From NCBI RefSeq assembly GCF_042242105.1, contig NC_092013.1, forward strand, positions 14,687,618 to 14,751,617: a stretch of DNA of 64,000 nucleotides. The letters run 5' to 3'. Position 1 is the stretch's first letter. The number at the start of each line of letters is the position of its first letter. Shown here piece by piece: positions 25,179 to 37,835 of this stretch. This DNA is from Pempheris klunzingeri (taxonomy: Eukaryota > Chordata > Actinopteri > Acropomatiformes > Pempheridae). The translations under genes and the position numbers were made by a program. The notes under the pieces are model-generated. The model saw only the letters and a program-made list of their open reading frames with translations. It was not told the DNA's origin and did no database searches.

Positions 25179-28100
25179 TTATTGCCCCGACTGTGTCTGA
25201 GGCTGCGGTTCCTCCTTTGCTGTTGGTGGGATGTCCTCTTGGAATGTACTGAAGTAGTCTGCTGTATTGAGCTCAGGTTTTTTCAATAGTAAGAAGCATT
25301 TTGGGAAGTAGTAGGCTACCACAAGTCCCAAGTTGCTTGCCAGGGAGAAAGAAACATGGGCAATAGACCTGAGCTTCTGATCCAAGCCTATGTAGATTGG
25401 AATAAAGGTCACCCAAGTCACACAGTAGATCAGGGAAGAAAAGGTGATATCCCTGGCAAGGTTATACTGATGAAGAGGCTTTGCTGCCATGAAGGTGCAC
25501 ATGAACGATATGAGGGCCATTGCACCGTTGAAACACTGCATTAAGGCAAGTCCAGTCAAAGGCAGCACTGGACATGACAGAAATTTCCTCACAAAGTCTA
25601 TTGTCATTTTTGCCATATATTCAGACAGCGAAGGCCCCTGCTGAAGAAACCAGCCACAGATGCCAGCCTGAACAGCACAGCAGACCAGCACAAACAGCAT
25701 GGTCCCAGGACCCCTTAGTATGTGCAGGTGAGAGGCGGCTGTCTCTGGGAACTCTGACACGAAGAATATCTGTTTGAAAAGAGGAATTTGAGGGTTTCTG
25801 ATTATAATGTGCGCTCTATAATACAGTAATGTATTGTACCTGTCTTTCCTCACCTGTAGTGAGATGGACGCGAAAATGGACAGAGCCAGTGTTTGGAAAA
25901 TGGAGGTGAGGGGCAGCTGAAGACGACACACCACGTCCCCTGGCTGTCCGAGGAAGAGCAGCAGACTGAGGCAAGCTCCCATCAGGCTTAGCAGGGCCAC
26001 AAAGCCCAGGGCTCCCCCTGAGGCCTTTACCAAGGGGGTTCCCCGGTGTTTCAGGAAAACAACACCCGCTGACCCCTGACATATCAGCAGCAGCACCCCA
26101 GCCAGCATCAACTCCAGAGCCTCAGGCGTGTCCCAGGACAAAACGTCAAAGGTTGGGGCTGTGCAATTAGTGCTGCAGATCACAGACCATTTACCCTTAG
26201 GGCACTTGGTGCACTGGATGTCCCCTATGAGACAGAAAACGTAATAGGAAACTTGGTTTGACCAACAAGCACACCGTCTAGAAATCCAACCATGACTGTA
26301 AATAATGCATGGTTTTATCGTCACCATTAAAGGAATAGGTTGACAGGCTGGGAAATCCACTTCTTTGCTGTTTTGCAGAGAGTTAGGCAAGAAGATGAAA
26401 ACCACTGTCGTTTCTGTGCATTAAACAGGAGCTATAGCTAGCAGCTGTTTTGCTTAGCTAAGCACAAAAGTCTGGAGTTAGAGGAAAACAGATGCCATAC
26501 AAAAACCGACAATGTCAAACTGGGCTTTTAGTGAGGGGCTATGTGCAGGGGTATTTCTTGGCCATTTAAGGCTCCTATAGTCTCTGCTGGTTGTCTCTTG
26601 GGAAGAAAGTGAATAAGCATATTTCCCTTAATGTTGCACTGCTCCTTGCATTTGATGGGACAACTGAATTACCCTTTTCTGCCTGGTAAGTGCCTGGCTG
26701 ACAGTCGATACAATCAAAACAGCAGGAGTGGAAGCCTTTCACTCTGTGGACCTGGCCTGTCCTGCAGTCTGCCGAACAGGTCGACTGAGGAACCTGCAAA
26801 AAAAGTTCACAGCCAAGACTGTCATGGTAAAAAAAAATGCAACATTTCAGGAACCCAGATTGAATTATGATTAGTTAGTGAGTTTAATCTAATTTATAAT
26901 AAAAGTTGTTGAAATTACCATTGAGTTTGTAGTGTGCCATTTGAAGAGGGGCTTGTTGATGCGCAGTTTTTCATCAGAAAAGTTTCCAACAACCATAAAC
27001 TCCAAACCCGAGGCTTTCCACACCCACTCAATCACAGTGTATCCTACATTTGGGTTGCCATTATTGTCAAATTTGAACTCCGTGCCATTTATGTCCACAG
27101 ATGTGTTCTTTAAAAACCCCAACAGCTGCAAAAGAGGATTTTATTTTATTAATTTCACTATCATCAGTCATCTGCAATCACCTATGTAACAGACACGAAA
27201 GAAATCACCTTCCAGGGGTAGATTTTGGTTTCAGAGTTATGCACACAGACAGTTGAATTGCATTCCAGCATGTCATGCAGTGCCTGTGCCACACTGTAGA
27301 TGGCAGCATACACACTGAATGCTGTGCGCTTCACTGCGGGTTCTTCCACCAGGCTAATATTAGCAGGTGACAAGTTCCAACATTGTGGGCAGGGGTCGTT
27401 AGGATTGACAGACGTTGGGGCAGGAGGGGACATATTCACCCTCTCCTCACTCAGTTTGTTGAGGAGCTCCTGTGTGTAGGCAGGGAGCAGATCCAGGGTC
27501 TGTGTCTCGTCAGTGAATGCAATGATTGTACCGACTTTTTGGATATTAGGGAGAGAAGTGAGTTGATAATGGATGGCCCAGCTCGTGCTGGCAATCCACA
27601 CGAGTGTTACATTTCTCCTGATAACCTGGAATAGATTGGATTGGATGATTGATAATTAATTGAATATAACTTGTTAGTGCTGTCCCATATTTGACAATTC
27701 TCTGCTTCACTAACCTCTTTAAAAAAGACCTCAGCTGGCCCTGGGAGAGAAAAGACCACTACCACTCCGACATTGGTTGCTTTGATATTGTCGATGATGG
27801 TTCCGACCGCTGGTTTGGGATCAGTGTACACTGGGATCAGCCCCTGATAGGCCACACAGATAGCCTCCTTCTCTGCCAATTTGGAGAATTCCTGCACACC
27901 ATGTTGTCCATACTCCTCCTCACTGCCCACCACCGCCACCCAGTTCCATGCAAACTCCTGCAGCAGAAGCACCATCACCTCCACTTGCCATTTGTCACTG
28001 GGCACCGTACGGAAGAATGACGGGTAGAGACGCTTGTCACTGAATTTTTCACTGGTGGCACCAAAGCTAATCTGAAGTGAGAAAAGTCATATTACACCAG

Positions 28101-29131
28101 TTTTGAGTTTTACCACAATGATGTTATCCAGCCCTGCCCAAATGTTTCATTACAAGACTTCATGCACATTTACTGAGGTTACAGGACAGATCACTTGTTT
28201 TCGATGAAATAATAGTGTAAAAAACAAAAAAGCCAAAACAATTATCAGTATATTATTCATACAGCGGTGAATAAATTAATATTCTCTCTTTAATACAGCT
28301 TCCTTGAGTTGTCATCTTTTACCAACAATTTAAGTCTCACTTGCCTTAAGAGAGTAAACAACTTGTGGGACACTGCAGAGGCAAATGTTTAGCTTTAATC
28401 TTATGATTCCTTTCAACATTAGGAATATTATTAGAGGCAAGGCATTGGAAGAAAATGTATGTATGTGGACATATGACTGGACATATTAATAAGCGAACCT
28501 GTGGCATCAGAAAGAATCCCAGGAGTTTTCCTATGACTGACACCATTTCAGAGCTATAAGGACCAATCACGGCTGATATGCTGGTCTCAAAGTTGGTGTA
28601 ATTACACTCCACAGACAGAGCTTTCTTAGATTTTGCAGTGAGGAAAGAGATGGTAGGCCTCATAACGACTGCAGGATTTCTGCATGTGTCATAGATCTCA
28701 TAGCCCAACTTGATGCCAGGGAGCAGAGCTTGATTTGCGTTGACCTCATCCACTGCGTACTTCATGGCTAGAACAAGGCCCAGTCCATAATCATTTAAAC
28801 TGTGGGCCCACAGGCAGAAAAAACAAAGTAGAAGCCTTTTTAGTCAGGTTAAGCTTACATATTGGTGCAGAATTTCAGATAATAGTGTCATTATTTCCCC
28901 CAAATCACATTTTTCATTAACCAATTACCTTTCACACCTGATGCTGTTGGGCTCCATCCTCTGGCTGATGTTGCTGGAGAGCTGGTTAATGGGAAAGAGA
29001 CCTCCAAGCATAATGTCCCCAGACAAATTGAAGAGATTAGTAGAGATGTCTTGGAACCATTCGGGTGAACTCACACTGCAGCTCTGTCCAATCGCCCAGC
29101 ACAAAACCAGCAGCATGACAGGTGCAGCCAT
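25179..29131 (-). CDS. tas1r3: Taste receptor type 1 member 3 (T1R3), complete
   Basis: Eight coding exons on the - strand: 29131-28929, 28799-28499, 28071-27715, 27625-27209, 27125-26919, 26793-26673, 26224-25854 and 25769-25179 (TAA). They join in phase to 855 residues (human T1R3 852). This is a class C GPCR: signal peptide ([15 protein letters not shown]), a Venus-flytrap domain to about residue 495 ([68 protein letters not shown]), the cysteine-rich domain in exon 6 ([19 protein letters not shown]), then seven transmembrane helices ([10 protein letters not shown] loop; C-terminal [14 protein letters not shown]). Known role: obligate partner of T1R1/T1R2, which in fish form amino-acid taste sensors. 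FFLMPQ and VKGFHSCC with the human-like exon sizes favour T1R3 over T1R1/T1R2 or V2R/OlfC receptors. The reading frame is intact. Two introns (27626-27714 and 25770-25853) are extra relative to the six-exon mammalian gene. Confidence 0.93.
25770..25853 (-). other. 84-bp frame-preserving mini-intron in tas1r3 7TM domain
   Basis: On the gene strand it begins GTGAGGAAAG and ends TTTCAAACAG. It is 28 codons long and has no in-frame stop, so a naive open frame runs through it. The peptide it would add ([12 protein letters not shown]...) has no T1R counterpart and would break the TM3 region between SIFASISLQ and IFFVSEFPE, hence the intron call. Confidence 0.8.
26327..26647. mobile_element. Teleost foldback/MITE element, copy B (in tas1r3 intron)
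   Basis: Left end TTAAAGGAATAGGTTGACAG with a GGGAAATCC sub-end; then GAGAGTTAGGCAAGAAGATG, GCTATAGCTAGCAGC and TTGCTTAGCTAAGCACAAAA. The right end carries AAGTGAATAAGCATATTTCC and a TGTTGCACTGCTCCTT inverted terminus. Same family as copies A and C; non-coding; it occupies about 70% of its 448-bp intron. Confidence 0.65.
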
Positions 29132-29523
29132 GATGCAGATGAGGCAGCTAGAGAAATGAGAACAGTGAGCATATGTGTCAGTGCAGCAGGAAATATTGTT
29201 GTATGCAAACTCACCTGTAAGGTGCGATTCGTCCCTCCCCTCGTCCGCCCCTGACCATATGAAGTGACCGCAAATAGTATGAAACGGCCCATGTAATATA
29301 GGCCCACATTTACATTTGTGGTATTAATGGACATCAGCACCGCTTAACTTTTAGAATGAAGTTTTTTTACTATTATTATCAGAAAAAATCAATAGCCATA
29401 ATATAATTTGCACTGATGTTGTGATTTTGTCTGAACTGGTACAACCTTAATTATGAAGGAACTGTGAATGGTGTCACCTTATTTAAGAGCATTGCATGTC
29501 AGAGGGAAAGATTCACTTCACTT

Positions 29524-29525
<2 letters not shown>

Positions 29526-29558
<33 letters not shown>
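29526..29558. repeat. (TG)n microsatellite
   Basis: About 16 TG units, roughly 0.4 kb upstream of the tas1r3 start codon. Confidence 0.95.
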
Positions 29559-29559
<1 letters not shown>

Positions 29560-32500
29560 CATCAGGTGGGGTTCATCTTTCCGGAGCATTTTCCTGGCAT
29601 TTGCTTGTGGTTTGCTCTTTGATTCTCTTTGGTGGTGTAACTATCTGTCAGGAGATGAGCACAAACAGTAAGCACAGTACACTCCCCTTCTGCCTTCTCA
29701 CTCTCAGTTGTTATTGCAGCAAAACCTCATATTTATCACTTTGCAAATGTCCGTTTTTGTGGGTGGTTTATCATGTTGTCTTAGGGAAAATTTCTACTAC
29801 ATTATTCTTGTCACGGCAAACAGTTCAGTGTTATGAAAACCAGTAATAGGTATCAACATAGATACTACTGAAATGTCATAATATTGTGTGATGTTAAGAT
29901 CTGTTTATTAAAAGTTTCAGTTTTCATGTTGTCATGTGTAGCATTCACCTCAGTGTTGGTTTTACATGCACATTTGCATGCTAAACCAACACTGGATGTT
30001 TGTTATCCATTCAAGCAAATTGACATATTTCCGCCCAAGATATTTGCATAAACCTTTACATATGCTCTTTCAAATGGTCTTTTTGGTGAAATATTTAACA
30101 AGCCTTAATAGTTTTGTTGACAACTGCTGGTAGAAGTCCAGGCAACTTGTTTTCAAAGCTCTCAGTCACTGATCTTTAAAAACTACTTGGCTTCTTTGTT
30201 TTAATATTTCATCACGGACGGGTTATCAATCTAACTGGGGTGCTTTAAGAGTCTTTCCATCTGAAGTGCAAGTCTTGATGATGAGAGAAAATTAAAGCAT
30301 CCACACAAAGCCAACGTGCACTCAACAACTCAACAACTGTTCTCCAACATTAGTTGGTATTCTACCCTGTTACCCTCTGGTGAAATATGAAAAAATTACA
30401 AGAAGCTTGAGTTAAAAAAATATTAAAATAAAATGTTCTTTCTCATGAATGGTTCCTTAGATTATAATTGAGTTCCTCTGAATTAATACACTGTTTAATT
30501 AGCAGCTTGCTTCACTCAAACTTTATCATTTCTTGCCTGGAGGCAAGTCTTGAGGCATGCGCACTAAACTTGTCTAAAATGTTTTCACTGTAAGCCAATA
30601 TTACTTTAGTGATCTGTATGTTAAGCAAATATAGAAATTGCCCTTTCAATTGTCTTGTTAATTTAACGCTTCTCAGAGTCTGCGAGTGCACCCGAATACC
30701 TTTTATGTATTTTGTCAGGAAAGCCGAACTAATATTTTATAAACACCAAAAATTCTCTGTGTGGGAGATTATTTCAACAACAGTATGAGACTATTTAGAT
30801 TAAAACATAGTTTTTTTTTCAGTTGTAATCTGGAGGCAGCTTCACCAAAGTAAGACTAGAGAAGGGAAATACTAAGTAAATCACTTCTAGTGCATGTCAC
30901 TAGAAGGCTGGAGGATACAGGTTAGAAATGTTACAGAGCCATTCAGGGGAACCACTTAATTGCAACACAGACCAAGCGATGGCGGAAATTCATAGTAGAA
31001 GTGAAAGGGAAACTGATTCATAGTGATATTCTGTAAGGAAGAGCTGGGTTTTGTCTTTGATGTATTTCATAAAAAGGCCCAAACAGACTGAATGGAGGGA
31101 GTGGTTTCTTATTTGCCCCACAAAAGTATTCTTCTGAATCACATGTGAGCACGAGATTTTCATTTGATTAATAGGTCAAGAATTAGTTGCTAAACCGGGC
31201 AGAGAAAGCCACAGTGCAAAGGAATTACCAATGTTTACTTGATTTTACAACCACTTAGACTCTTAGTTGTCATTCATTAATCATTTGAGTCCATTTGAAG
31301 CATGCTTTGTGTTGTAACCATGCACTGACAAAAAATAGTTGCAATACAATTTTTAATAGTCTTTCGTGCTACACAATTAATTGGTTTTTTTCACTATAAA
31401 CTGTTCAGTGGTTTGGTTCTTATGATCTTTATTTTTTCCTTACAAAACAAAGTTTTTGCGTCCACTGCTGCAGGGTCTTGTAATTATACTTGTATGTAGC
31501 TTTTCTGTACTTACCATTATTTTCATGTTATCTTTTGTGGTGAACAAGCCTGATGTGAGGACATATCAGTTACAGGAAGGGTTTGTTCAAGGACATAAAG
31601 GAGGTATTCTGTTGCCTATCTTGTTAGTCATCTTGACGTAAGAAGGCCGATGATGAGTGCTGTTTTTTGGTACATCTTGTCTGCTCGTTGTACCTACAGT
31701 TCATTCTTCTACCGCAAGCCTGTATTCAAGCTTTTATCCTACCTATGAATGGTCAGAATCACTGTATTTGCGCAAACATTTAAGAGTTCTTACATGTCTG
31801 TGACTGGATCTCGTGTGGGCTCAGTGTTTTTGCCCTGTTCTCGTGTGCAGACGGCGGATAAAGATTAACATCTTGTTTATGTTTGAGCAGCTTTCTTTTC
31901 AAGCATAGACTCACCTTTTGCCTTGTTGTGTACTGTGGCTACGGAAAACTTTCATTGATGAAAGCTTGGCCTACGTCACACAAAAACACATTTTCTGTTT
32001 TCTTTCTCGGTGTCAAATAACCGCGGCCTGACACACACTTAATACACATGGTGAATCAGTGTCATTGCTGTATTGGATCACTTGATGGTCACAAAATAAT
32101 TGTTCAGATTTTGTGATATTATGACAAAGGAGGTCGATGAAAATTTGAAATTTTCACAGATTTCGCTGTCAATAGCTGTCACCTTCTAACGAAAAGTAAT
32201 CCTTATGAAATCTGTTACCAGTGTTTATTGGAGACAGTAGAACCAAAAGTGGCTACAGTAGATACTATTGTCTTTCAGATTTTCCATATTGTAATTTTAC
32301 TAATATTATTTCTGTTCTTCTGTTCTACAGACAAAGCTATCTGTCTATTACATGTCTGTCATCATATACTGTGCTTCTCTCCGGTGTGGTGGAAGGGCGA
32401 TTCTTCCTCTGTTGCTCTACCCTCTAAAGATAGTGGGTGTTGTATGTTGAGGAGACTGAAAGGCCCTTTGGGGCAAATTTGTGATTTGTAATTTTGGGCT

Positions 32501-32929
32501 GTAAAAATGGTCTGATTCATGATGGACAGTTAAAAAGGGGTCAGTAATGATGTGGCAGAATCTCAGATATCATCGTTACCCCACACACCACCCGCCTATG
32601 TAGCCTTGAGCGTCTCTCTAACTCAACATCCCCCTTTCTTTTTTTTTTTTCAAACTTGTAGTCGAAGCTGATATCACTTGACCTGAAATCTTGTTAAAGG
32701 CTTGGTTTAAAATACATCAGAAAACAGAGTGTTGTGGCAAACTGGTTTTGTCTGACCAATAGTCCATGATAATAATAATAATACACTACAATGTAAGGCC
32801 AGGGGGAAGCAGCAAAGCCACATTTAGAATTTGTGGCATTTTATGGTGGAAAAAAGCATTAAACAATTATCAATAATTTATTAATTTTTTGTTGACCAAC
32901 TAAGTGATTAATGAAGTAATAATCTTGCA

Positions 32930-33060
32930 GCTATAATCAATCAATCAATCAATATACTTTATTAATCCCCAAGGGGAAATATTAACAAAATTAATTTGAT
33001 ATCAATAGAGGTAAGTTTTATGTTATGTTTTTCCATAATTTTAGTGAACTAACCCTTTAA
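32930..33060. repeat. Teleost interspersed repeat fragment
   Basis: A (AATC)n run followed by ATACTTTATTAATCCCCAAG and GGGAAAT (32953-32981), a signature of many teleost LINE/SINE ends. Shortly after, TTAGTGAACTAACCCTTTAA (33041-33060) resembles another common fish inverted-repeat terminus. Family not assigned. Confidence 0.45.
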
Positions 33061-33894
33061 AAAGTGGTCCACACTCATGCGTTTAGTACCCAGAGTCTGT
33101 CAGTACAGTACAGTACAGTTTATGTTCATTTTGTTAAGTCCACCACTTCTTGAGTGTGGACATTTACATGGCTCAGCCACTAGATGTCAGATGTGTGTAT
33201 TATATTGTCTTTACCAAATCAGCTCTCACAGTCTGCCTTGCCTGAAGGGCTGTTTGAAACATAACACTTAAGTTGAACATACACAAGGGGAACATATGTG
33301 TTATGAGGAGCTGGAGGCCTGAGGTGAAAAAACTCAGAACGAGACGTGTTGTGTTGCTGGTGATGGAGCGGAGGTGGAGCTTGCTGCAGCTGTGTGGGCA
33401 GCAGGTACATTGTGTAGCAAAGGGCTGTTTGAACAACTGATAACAGAGGGGAGTCAACCTGCGCAAATGCTGAAATGATTTTCAGTCCCAATGTTTTAGT
33501 TCAGTCCGAATCGGAAGAAACATGTTTTGTCCTGTAAGCCTGAAACAATTTTCCCATGTTTGTCTGTAGATTTCCATGAGGTTAGCCTTATGACCTGCAA
33601 AGGAGGGAACATTGTTGCACAACACCTCTTGGTTTGAAAAAAAATAGACGGTCTTTGCATCAAGGGAACGCCATACATGTGTTTGGAAGTGAAGAAACAG
33701 GCACTCTTGCACGCTAGAGCACTTTTTGCCTTCGTAACACTTTGTGTTGATGTACTGTGGCTGGCAAACATAATGTGCCACTAGTGCTCCTTCTGTCAGT
33801 CAGTAAACGGCCGTGACTGTTGCAAAACACAATGTGAGCTACATTCCCTCCCAGAGAGAGAGACCCAGGAATACCACCCTCTCTCTCCCTTGCT

Positions 33895-33904
33895 CCCCCC
33901 CCCC

Positions 33905-33993
<89 letters not shown>
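33895..33993. repeat. Poly(C) tract joined to (CA)n microsatellite
   Basis: About 26 consecutive C residues run directly into about 36 CA units with one interruption. Open frames here (CVCV and THTH repeats) are artefacts. Confidence 0.95.
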
Positions 33994-33996
<3 letters not shown>

Positions 33997-36900
33997 CTAA
34001 TCTCCATCGCTGGCCTGAGAAACACTGGGCCCGTTGTTGACATGCTGGCCTCATACCCCACAGGGGCTGACAAATTATTAGCCAGCCTCTCTGTGCAGAG
34101 TGAGGACAGCCAGCCAGTGAGTCCGTGCAGCCAGGCATCAGAATACTAAACTGTGCTGCTGGACATGAGACCATCTGTCTTGATCAGCTCTGTGGCAATG
34201 ATGCTGGAGGAAATGTGGGAACGATGAGATCCTGTTTTGGGACGGCGAGGGCAGCTGGTTGGGGCTGAACCAGCTGTGGTGGTGTAACATCACCTAGTTT
34301 ACAAAATCATGCAGAAAAGCTTGTGCATGCTCCCAAAGTCTGAACACGTGTATTATGGAGGTGTTTTTACTTCACCTTGAAGGGTTAAATGAAGGATTCA
34401 TCCTCCCCCCCTTCCAGCAGTAAAACTTGTTCTTCTTCGTGTCTTCAGCCTGTGTGTGTGTGTGTGTGGCTCACAAGTGTGTTGCAACTTGTATTTGTAC
34501 ATACATTCACATGTGCAGGAATGTATAAACAATGGAATACATTATTGTGCATTGTTTTATTGTGCTTTGTGTCAGCTGACTGTGCAGACCTTTTCTTTGT
34601 TTCACATACCTGCCTTAAATTTATGTCCATGGCTACAACAACAGTTTACTGTACACAGTAGTAAGAAAACTATGATAAAATTCAACAACAACTAAAATAA
34701 TTACAAATTCACCATATTCTGTTCAAGGACTGGAACAATAATGTTTGCACTCTAGATTGACTAACCTGCAGGTCAAAGGAAAAAACTTGTTGGTGTTCGC
34801 CTCGGAAAGCCATGTACAGTTCAAATCAAGGGCAAGACTGTTTGGCTTCATCTGTGCCAGTCTGCTCTGCTACTTACACAGTAGTGACTGACTGACTCAC
34901 ATCAGCCCATGGGCTCGAAGCAGTTAGAATTTTTATGAGCTTGCTGAATAATCTGAGAAAAGTGTTTCTATCCTTGTGCTGGAGCCTGAACTGTGTTATG
35001 AAATGAAAAGGGATTGGCAAACCTGACTGACTTACACAGTTGTCGTGCAAAAAGTAGAGTTCCTATTTTAAGTGTTAGAAATATTACATGATTTATGCTA
35101 AAGGTTGGAGGGGGCAGGAGTGAGCGAAAGAATGAACAAGGACCTTGAATTCCTGACATCACTGTAACGATTGATTTGATTATCTTTCGGCCTGTGCAAA
35201 TGCCCAGTGTTTGGAGGTCCATGGTGTCACAGCTGTGTAAACTCACTGTGGTGACATTATGGACAAATGCCCCAGAGAAAAGCACAGTACGTGGCATACA
35301 ACCCATGCCAGACCTGCACAAAGCTACTGTTGAACATATGCACTTACTGCACCCTGCAAATATAAAGTAGGATTTATTTTGTCTTCTGATAAGGAACATC
35401 ATTGTGATCACAGTATACAAACATATTCAGAGATGATGCATGTTCATGTTTTCAGATCAGTGATTAGAAAAAGAAACAAACAAATTAATAGAGCTTGGGA
35501 GATGTTACTACTTTCAGTTTTTTTCCTTTAACTTGCCCAGAGAACACCGTGTTGCATCAGCCAGGATGTGTGCAACTGATCAATGCCATTGATCTTCCAC
35601 TCCGTGGACCTATGGATTTCAAAAGGCACAGGTGTTGACTGTGTGTGTTTATGTGTGCACGGCTGCCTATGTGGCGGTGTCGTGTTACATCCCAGAGCTA
35701 AGTGATAGGTCTCATGTGTCATCCTCCGGTCTGTGACTCATCAGACGAGTTATCTGTGATCTCTGAGTTAATCTGCTCTGTTGCTGCAGTTTTTATCTGC
35801 TGGAACTGGTAATGTGAGCCAAGAAAAAATGAAACTGAATCTGTACAGTAATTAAAATTCGAAAAGACGATGTGCAATACGGTTGGAGTGCCGCTAAAAA
35901 TGTTCAAACACACTAAAGCGGCTTTAATTGATAACTGTCCAGCCTGCAGCTTTGCTGTTTTGGTTCACTCTCATCGCTCTCATAGTGATGTTTTTGAAGC
36001 TTTAAAACTACCGTCTCAATACTAAACAGCAATCAGGCGGAGTTAGCAACTGGCAGGTGAACATAGTGGAACACTTTGCAGCTAAAGAGCCAGATATAGT
36101 CTTCAGGAGTTGGTAGAGACCAAAAACAGAGCAACAACAGAGTGCATGTTGGACTGTAATTCCTTAATTCGACACATTGCTTTAAATGAATGATAATATT
36201 TCTTATTTACTGCTGGATGTTTACATAGGTACTTACTAACAAATTTATCATATCAACTTAAAAGGCAATGACTTAATAAGTTGACTTGATAAGTGGCAGT
36301 TATCTGCCATAGCAGGTTTAATTTGTATTCAAATATTAAAAGTTTTGTGTATCACAGCTGCACACACACACAAAATTATAATATTGTGTCGCAAACTCCA
36401 AAACATTTTTGAAAGAACAACCTAAGTATAGTAAAACAAGTAAGTAAGTATTAATAAGTATTACTGCCATAACATATACAGCACACACATTCAGCCAAAC
36501 GTAAAATAAAATTCCCCATAGATAAAAGTCCTGTTTCATGTCCTTCAAATCAGTGGCAGCCAAAAGCGTCCCCAGTTCACATGAGTAGCTTCAGGAGACG
36601 CTCCAGAGCAGGAGGCCAGATCACTCACAACAATGACACACAGTGTTTTCAGATGATGGACTCTCTTAAAAGTAAAGCCTCTCCTCCATTCAAGCCTCAT
36701 TTGAAGTGAGGTAGCCTGTTTGTGAGCAGCTGGAAAAACATCCTATGAGTGGGCGGCTGGATCCGAACAGTAACAAACTGTTGTCGCTACGTGGTGAAAC
36801 ACTTGGAAGTTAGAGGATCAGGGAGCAAGCAAGCACTGTGGAATTTTACCAGGTCAACCTTATGTAAGAGACTGAGCTGCCACAGGACAGAGGAGCAGAG

Positions 36901-37295
36901 CCACACTGACAGGAGGAGATGGTAGAGCAGCCAGATTGACAGGAGAGGTACTAATAGAAGTACTGTAGTCAGGCTACACTGCTGAGTGCAGGAGGGAAAT
37001 GCTCTTCATGAGGAGAGAAATGAAGGGGGATGAAAGCTTGGGATGTCTGGTGCCTGAAGCTCTGTACTGACTGCATGACTCTGCCTCGCTCAGGGCCTCT
37101 AATTCAGTTTCCTCTCTGTCATTGTTGAACCTTTTCACTCTCCGTTTCCATTCAGCACGTGAGTCACACTCCGAGGCTGTCAGTCACCGGATGATTTGAT
37201 GTGGTTTTATTAAAAGGAGGTGCGTCTTTCCCTCTGACTCAATAATTACTTCCTTCTGAAGACAGACAGAGATCAGCATCTGCTATGAAGAACAC

Positions 37296-37320
37296 AGGAG
37301 GAGGAGGAGGAGGAGGAAGG
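37296..37320. repeat. (GGA)n microsatellite
   Basis: Eight near-perfect AGG units with a G-rich flank to about 37336. Confidence 0.9.
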
Positions 37321-37740
37321 GGTGAGGAGGGGGGGTTGCCTGTTTTTAGAAATCTACCAGCTGCCTCAATCCAACCCTGCGGGCGTCTGTCGTCCGCAGC
37401 ACAGGTTAGAAGTGGCCCCATGTAGCCACATGCCCAGTCATTTCAGGAAACCTGACTCTGACTCCAGTCATCGTTCTTTTCATGCTCCACGCCACAAGCA
37501 TGAAGACACATTTTCATATATTTCATCACTGCTAAGAGAGTGAGGCAGGGCGTATACTTACCGTTAAATTTTCTTGGTAAATGACTCCATCGTCATTGTT
37601 TGAGATCAGTTTTGCTTTTAGTAAAAAAAAAAAAAACACAATCATCATTAAAATCATACAGTTCGCCTAAGAAGTAAGAGTAGAATCCTACTTATTTTTG
37701 CCATGATTTCATTAGTTTTTCAGTAGAAGTGCAAGATGAA

Positions 37741-37835
37741 ATATATACTATGTTACAACTATAGTACTATAAGTACTATAGTTACTATATACTACTACTA
37801 CTACTACTATATACTATAGTATTATAAGTACAATA
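37741..37835. repeat. ACTATAGT/ACT-rich low-complexity repeat
   Basis: Degenerate ACTATAGTACTATAAGTACT units and a central (TAC)n run. The segment is strongly self-complementary, so it could fold into hairpins. Confidence 0.7.

Noticed and set aside
26225-26405. N-terminal extension of the long tas1r3 last-exon frame
   Set aside because: The open frame continues upstream of 26224, but that part is intron: a clean acceptor lies at 26226-26225, the phase fits exon 6, and GDIQCTKC continues the cysteine-rich domain.
33714-34174. Open frames rich in CVCV, THTH or poly-Gly
   Set aside because: They come from the poly(C)/(CA)n tract and carry no family signal.
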